Positions 63,007-64,000 of a DNA stretch of 64,000 bases are shown piece by piece. The DNA comes from Rhizorhabdus wittichii RW1 (lineage in GTDB: Bacteria; Pseudomonadota; Alphaproteobacteria; Sphingomonadales; Sphingomonadaceae). A model generated the notes under the pieces. That model saw nothing but the letters and a program-made list of their open reading frames with translations, did no database searches and had not been told where the DNA came from. The stretch spans positions 3,063,001 through 3,127,000 of the forward strand of contig CP000699.1 of assembly GCA_000016765.1 (NCBI GenBank), given 5' to 3'. The position numbers were made by a program, and so were the translations under genes. Every line of letters starts with the position of its first letter. Position 1 is the stretch's first letter.

Positions 63007-64000
63007 CCCCGGCGCTTCGGCGTCCGACACGATCTTCGCGCTGTCGAGCGGCGCTCCGCCGGCGGGGGTCGCGGTGGTGCGGATCAGCGGGCCGATGGCG
63101 GGCGTGGCGATCGACCGGCTGACCGGCAGCCGGCCGCGCCCCGCCGCGCGCCGCGCGAGCCTGCGCGCCCTGACCAATCCCGATGGTGGCGCGCTGCTCG
63201 ACCGGGCGCTGCTGCTCTGGCTGCCCGGTCCCGGCACCGCGACCGGCGAGGACATGGCCGAGCTTCACCTCCATGGCGGTCGCGCGGTGACGGCGGCGGT
63301 GCTCGCCGCGCTCGGCCGGCTGCCGGGCCTGCGCCCCGCTACGGCCGGCGAGTTCACCCGCCGCGCCTTCGAGACCGGGCGGATCGACCTCAACGAGGCC
63401 GAGGCGCTCGCTGACCTGCTCGCCGCCGAGACCGAGGCGCAGCGCCGCAACGCGATGCTGCTCGCGGGCGGGGCGCTCAGCCGCGCTCTGGAGGACTGGC
63501 AGCATCGCGTGCTGTCGCTGGCCGCGCGGCTCGAGGCGCAGCTCGACTTTTCCGACGAGGAGGACGTTGCGCCGCTCGATCCCGGCTTCGCCGCCGAACT
63601 GGCCGCGCTCGATGCCGAGGTCGTGCGGTGGCGTGGGCGGCTTCCCGTGGAACGACTCCGCGACGGCGTCCGGGTTGTGCTCGCGGGCCCGCCCAACGCT
63701 GGCAAGTCGACCCTGCTCAATGCCTTGGCCGGGCGCGAGGCGGCGATCGTCACGCCGATCGCCGGGACCACGCGCGACCTGATCGAGGCGCCGGTGGCCT
63801 TGGGCGGCATACCTTTCCTGCTCACCGACACCGCCGGACTCCATGAGGGGACAGGCGACGCGGTCGAGGCGATCGGCATCGATCGGGCGGGCCAGGCCAT
63901 CGCCGCCGCCGACATCGTCCTCTGGCTCGGTGATCCCGGCTGCGCCCCGGCGGGTTCGGTCCGGATCGGTGCCCAGGCCGACCGTCGGACGCACGACTCC
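62981..64000 (+). CDS. mnmE: tRNA uridine-5-carboxymethylaminomethyl modification GTPase (5' part)
   Basis: Works with MnmG to modify U34 of certain tRNAs. The first 340 codons are in the window; the gene runs off the end. N-terminal folate-binding domain (TIFALSSGAPPAGVAVVRIS, then GEDMAELHLHGG and AGEFTRRAFETGRIDLNEAEA), then the G domain: G1 GPPNAGKS, G2 TTRD, G3 DTAGL. The G4 position reads AQAD rather than NKxD. The start is probably GTG 62981 (no ATG is available), inside the end of DUF6489. In many alphaproteobacteria mnmE leads to mnmG-rsmG-parAB near the origin. Confidence 0.94.
   Translation, partial: MPPAPLENSPGASASDTIFALSSGAPPAGVAVVRISGPMAGVAIDRLTGSRPRPAARRASLRALTNPDGGALLDRALLLWLPGPGTATGEDMAELHLHGGRAVTAAVLAALGRLPGLRPATAGEFTRRAFETGRIDLNEAEALADLLAAETEAQRRNAMLLAGGALSRALEDWQHRVLSLAARLEAQLDFSDEEDVAPLDPGFAAELAALDAEVVRWRGRLPVERLRDGVRVVLAGPPNAGKSTLLNALAGREAAIVTPIAGTTRDLIEAPVALGGIPFLLTDTAGLHEGTGDAVEAIGIDRAGQAIAAADIVLWLGDPGCAPAGSVRIGAQADRRTHDS

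Overview
The window is a GC-rich, densely coded chromosomal segment of an alphaproteobacterium of the Sphingomonadaceae, most likely a Sphingomonas/Rhizorhabdus-type organism. Supporting marks are MipZ and DivK, a sphingomonad-type PgmG phosphomannomutase, a PEPxxWA-CTERM surface protein, many DUF families common in sphingomonads (DUF3572, DUF3297, DUF1491, DUF6489, DUF1993), and an origin of replication next to hemE as in Caulobacter. The species assignment is inference. No rRNA, tRNA, phage, insertion sequence or CRISPR array was recognised.

Layout. 0.2-6.8 kb (minus strand): hisG-hisD-nusB-TauE/SafE-thiL-hppA. 6.8-9.2 kb: a Gdt1-type manganese exporter behind a manganese (yybP-ykoY) riboswitch, dps, rpmG (L33) and divK. 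9.2-12.6 kb (plus): DUF3572, a HAD hydrolase, RidA, a GDPD-fold protein lacking its catalytic residues, and a FemAB-like protein. 12.6-12.8 kb: a large inverted multi-hairpin repeat. 12.8-19.4 kb: a Sel1-repeat protein, panC, mipZ, a J-domain protein, pgmG and an Lhr-type helicase. 19.4-28.9 kb: an IalB-like protein, an outer-membrane barrel, dnaN, glsA, the glyoxalase pair gloA-gloB, recF, crcB behind a fluoride riboswitch, and gyrB. 28.9-36.3 kb: DUF3999/DUF2339 membrane proteins, an RDD-family gene broken by a 7-bp tandem triplication, YaiI, SRPBCC and DUF1993. 36.3-46.3 kb: a wrbA/pirin/LysR redox module, a membrane LuxR-DUF4199 pair, msrB, PBP1A, a YgjP-type peptidase, YcgN, SCO, an ankyrin protein and a GNAT. 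46.4-52.7 kb (minus): mmcB, DUF1491, a thioesterase, ptsN, hpf, dnaQ-coaE-aroE-maf and ppsR. 52.7-53.15 kb: the putative chromosome origin. 53.15-64 kb: hemE-hemJ, rho, two methyltransferases, a MerR regulator, TerC, a PEP-CTERM protein, qor, dienelactone hydrolase, ogt, DUF6489 and the 5' part of mnmE.

The strongest non-coding signals are: (1) a 438-bp intergenic region between divergent ppsR and hemE, with one perfect and four near-consensus DnaA boxes and seven GANTC (CcrM) sites, read as oriC; genes on both sides point away from it; (2) two metal/ion riboswitches, each in front of the matching exporter; (3) an interspersed element whose three arms keep the same ATCC loop on three different, compensatorily changed stems; (4) ten or more copies of a CGTCAT-anchored palindromic repeat between genes; (5) a terminator-like hairpin in the rpmG leader.

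The only stretch over 300 bases without a gene is the origin region. Other gaps close to that length (40387-40644, 54641-54899, 58960-59245) hold, respectively, nothing I recognise, the rho promoter and leader, and an AT-rich upstream region of the PEP-CTERM gene.
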